A DNA stretch of 64,000 bases from JAAYAY01 sp963674575 (lineage in GTDB: Bacteria > Planctomycetota > Planctomycetia > Pirellulales > Thermoguttaceae): NCBI GenBank assembly GCA_963674575.2, contig CAXXQT010000009.1, forward strand, positions 1,488,001 through 1,552,000, in the 5' to 3' direction. Below the pieces are notes generated by a model. That model was not told where the DNA came from, did not search any database, and saw nothing but the letters and a program-made list of their open reading frames with translations. Of this stretch, positions 61,882-64,000 are shown one piece after another (positions within the stretch are counted from its first letter, which is position 1; each line of letters begins with the position of its first letter). Both the position numbers and the translations under genes were made by a program.

Positions 61882-62586
61882 TTACTGCGCCACCGGCACC
61901 GGGAGACGGTTTGTCGGACGGACCGACACCAGCCCTCCGTTAGGCCCAGGAACGGCACCATACACAAGCAACAAGTCATTCTCCGCATCAACCCGAACCA
62001 CGCGGAGATTTCGCACCGTGCAACGAGCATTGCCATACTGACCGGGCATCCGCTTCCCCTTGAACATACGGGACGGATAGGCACTGCAACCGGTACCACC
62101 GAGATGGCGATGGCATTTCTTCACGCCGTGAGAGGCACGCTGGCCGGCGAAATTATGGCGCTTCATCGCACCCGAATAACCGCGACCCTTGCTGGTGCCA
62201 GTCACGTCAACCGACGCGACCTCGGCAAGAACGTCGACCTTGATTTCCTGGCCGACCTGATAATCACCGGGAGAGATCCGGAACTCGCGAACGAATCGCT
62301 TGGGCTCACAGTCGGCCTTTTCGACCGTGGCGATCCCCGCGGCAGCACGAGCACGCTGCCGCTTACTGTCGAGCTTGGCGACATGACCGCGCTCGCTACG
62401 ACGCGCAAGACGACGAGGTTTATCCAGGAAGCCCACTTGGACAGCCTCATAGCCATCCCGCTCGTCGGTTTTCACCTGGAGCACATGGCACGGGCCCGCC
62501 TGGATGACAGTCACCGAAATCACATTGCCGGCAGGATCGTAGACCTGCGTCATCCCGACCTTTCGGCCGAGTATTCCGATACCCAT
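61882..62586 (-). CDS. rplC: 50S ribosomal protein L3
   Basis: A 234-residue protein near the peptidyl transferase centre. GILGRKVGMTQVYDPAGNV opens it, and TGTSKGRGYSGAMKRHNF with SHGVKKCHRHLGGTG is the signature. KRMPGQYGNARCTVRNLRVV closes the fold. It lies 120 bp after rpsJ. Confidence 0.97.
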   Translation of the reverse strand: MGIGILGRKVGMTQVYDPAGNVISVTVIQAGPCHVLQVKTDERDGYEAVQVGFLDKPRRLARRSERGHVAKLDSKRQRARAAAGIATVEKADCEPKRFVREFRISPGDYQVGQEIKVDVLAEVASVDVTGTSKGRGYSGAMKRHNFAGQRASHGVKKCHRHLGGTGCSAYPSRMFKGKRMPGQYGNARCTVRNLRVVRVDAENDLLLVYGAVPGPNGGLVSVRPTNRLPVPVAQ

Positions 62587-62706
62587 CGTTCTCGCCTCTC
62601 ACCCGTCTGCCGACACGGGAGACACCGGCATGGCCGGCCTTACCCGCTCAGCTTCCAGATCATAGGAATTCCCAAAAATACGTTCTATCAACACGCAGCG
62701 ACCAGA

Positions 62707-63036
62707 CTAGTGCCTCGCCGATGCCTTGATCTTGATGTCCACGCCAGCCGGAAGGCTCAGCTTATTGAGAGCCTCGATCGTCTTGGCGGTTGCCTGGACA
62801 ATATCCACAAGCCGCTTGTGGGTACGGATCTCAAATTGCTGCCGCGCTTTCTTGTCCACATGAGGACTGGACAAGACCGTGTAGCGTTCAATCCGAGTCG
62901 GCAAAGGAATTGGGCCATGAACCACCGAGCCGGTGCGTTTCGCCGTATCGACGATTTCCGCCGCGCTCTGGTCCAAAATGGCGTGATCGTACGCCTCCAT
63001 CCTAATGCGGATAATCTCCGTCGTTTGACCAGCCAC
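62707..63036 (-). CDS. rpsJ: 30S ribosomal protein S10
   Basis: A 109-residue protein of the 30S head that also binds NusB in antitermination. It contains IRMEAYDHAILDQSAAEIV, GPIPLPTRIERYTVLSSPH and FEIRTHKRLVDIV. The start is the GTG at 63036, six bases after GGGAGAG. First gene of the S10-spc-alpha cluster, under the promoter at 63107-63135. Confidence 0.97.
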   Translation of the reverse strand: MAGQTTEIIRIRMEAYDHAILDQSAAEIVDTAKRTGSVVHGPIPLPTRIERYTVLSSPHVDKKARQQFEIRTHKRLVDIVQATAKTIEALNKLSLPAGVDIKIKASARH

Positions 63037-63653
63037 AGAAGCTCTCCCAGGTCGCCCAATTCCAAATTGCCAAAGATAATGTCGCTTCGAAAAGCGGAAA
63101 CCTCAAATCGTACCAGGGTTCCAATAAGTCGTCAAGCTAATGAAACCCCAAATCTCGCGATATTCGCATTTGGCGGAGCCCGCGAGAACATAAGCTCTCT
63201 TTTCGGAGGACCGGGCCGGTGAAGCCGAAGGAATTTCCGCGAAATCGGCGGATTTCCCCGCTCACGCGACCTCCTGTGCAGGCGGGCCCACGAACAGGCG
63301 AGCCACTCAATGTAGCACCAGACAGGTTGCCTGGGAATATGCCTCTGCGGTAATTCCGGGGATTTCTTGGGAAGATTCTGGCTCAGAACGCCCCTGGCAC
63401 TGGCCGGAAGGCAGAAAAGCCGGGCAAACCAGGCAATCCATCTTTCCAGGTCCGGTTCATCTGAGGATGCAAATCTGCGCTACCGGAGAGGAAAAGGTCT
63501 GTCATCGCGAACGTGGCTTGGATCGGCTCCCACTTCAAAATGGGGACCGAAAGCTCGCTGGAGCTTTAACGGGTTACAAAGGCATGCTACTATCTCAGGA
63601 GAGGCAGCCATCGAGAGGGACGCGGTGGCCCATCGAGCCTGAGGTATCGGCGG
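63037..63653. other. Divergent intergenic region upstream of the ribosomal cluster
   Basis: 617 bp between rpsJ (minus) and the PAS gene (plus). It holds the rpsJ promoter at 63107-63135. The remainder contains no protein-like frame or RNA gene that I recognise. A GAGG about 10 bases before 63654 is a likely ribosome-binding site for the PAS gene. Confidence 0.5.
63107..63135 (-). promoter_or_regulatory. Sigma70-type promoter of the S10 operon
   Basis: On the minus strand TTGACG (63135-63130) and TACGAT (63112-63107) are separated by exactly 17 bases. TTGACG matches the -35 consensus at five of six positions and TACGAT the -10 at four of six. Transcription should start near 63100, giving a leader of about 65 nt before the rpsJ GTG. 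Confidence 0.7.
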
Positions 63654-64000
63654 ATGCAGGATTACGAGAAATCGACGGAGCAGTTGCTCACCGAACTGCG
63701 AGAGCTTCGTCGGCGGAACGCCCAACTGGAGGCGGCCGACCAGCAGCGCCGTCGAGCCGAAAAGGCAATTCGCGACTCTCAAGCCTTCTTTTCCTCCCTC
63801 GTTGACAATCTTCCCGTTCAGATTCTGCGAAAGGATCTGGATGGACGCTTCACCTACGCCAGCCAGTCCTTCTGCGAGCTTCTTGGCAAGTCGACGAAAG
63901 AGATCCTCGACAAGACCGACTTCGATTTCTATTCCCCCGAACTGGCAGAGAAGTACCGCGAAGACGACATCCGGGTGGCACGGACGGGCGAGCTCTTTGA
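63654..64000 (+). CDS. PAS-domain signalling protein, N-terminal part (cut by window end)
   Basis: The first 115 residues of a longer protein. Residues 1-40 form a charged coiled coil (TEQLLTELRELRRRNAQLEA, then QQRRRAEKAIRDSQ). A PAS domain starts at about residue 42 (FFSSLVDNLPVQILRKDLDG, then FTYASQSFCELLGKS, DKTDFDFYSPELAEKYREDD). No effector domain is in view; a histidine kinase or a cyclic-nucleotide enzyme are the usual partners. Start is the ATG at 63654. Confidence 0.75.
   Translation, partial: MQDYEKSTEQLLTELRELRRRNAQLEAADQQRRRAEKAIRDSQAFFSSLVDNLPVQILRKDLDGRFTYASQSFCELLGKSTKEILDKTDFDFYSPELAEKYREDDIRVARTGELF

Overview
The window is a contiguous stretch of GC-rich bacterial chromosome from a planctomycete, probably a Pirellulales-type lineage. 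The assignment rests on gene families typical of that phylum occurring together: a DUF1559 pseudopilin-like protein, five PEP-CTERM proteins with formylglycine-generating-enzyme (FGE/SUMF1) folds, a planctomycete-type ECF sigma factor next to a WD40 Ser/Thr kinase, a secreted sulfatase, an HzsA-like diheme protein, Tat-exported Gfo/Idh/MocA and FAD oxidoreductases, and an S10-spc-alpha ribosomal cluster lacking rpmD and infA.

Layout. 1-8.5 kb: glutathione peroxidase, a TRIC/UPF0126 channel, a His-rich ZIP transporter, an alpha/beta hydrolase, an MMPL/RND exporter and a large secreted alpha/beta hydrolase. 8.5-10.6 kb is a decayed zone with dispersed repeats, a truncated gene, a LolA-like/thioredoxin-like chimera lacking its CxxC, and a WD40 remnant. 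11.1-20.2 kb is a forward four-gene run for extracellular carbohydrate processing: a TIM-barrel glycosidase-like protein, a double beta-propeller GH32/43-like protein, a methyltransferase-like/PQQ-propeller protein and a Tat-exported FAD oxidoreductase. 20.2-25.3 kb (reverse): an EF-hand membrane protein, a Tat-exported Gfo/Idh/MocA oxidoreductase and a SEC-C protein. 26.0-29.2 kb: a second MMPL exporter carrying a helix-hairpin-helix-like insert. 29.3-33.4 kb (reverse): the ECF sigma factor and kinase pair. 34.2-39.8 kb: a tandem array of five secreted PEP-CTERM FGE-fold paralogues, each preceded by the same duplicated spacer of about 165 bp. 40.1-46.1 kb: DUF1559 protein, tiny lipoprotein, sulfatase and an HzsA-like diheme protein. 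46.3-63.0 kb (reverse): rpsJ to rplQ, with secY, adk, map, rpmJ and rpoA, and two readable sigma70-type promoters. The window ends in a truncated PAS-domain gene.

The most unusual content is (i) the five-gene array, whose members keep nearly constant flanks around one hypervariable block of about 25 codons near the C-terminus, the same place where diversity-generating retroelements vary C-type-lectin/FGE-fold proteins, although no reverse transcriptase is visible here; (ii) the helix-hairpin-helix repeats inside an RND exporter loop; (iii) heptanucleotide arrays in which each unit begins with a stop codon and which start exactly at the stop codons of two unrelated genes; and (iv) a 62-nt out-of-frame overlap of rpsC and rplP. 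All functional assignments come from reading motifs in the sequence; no database searches were run.
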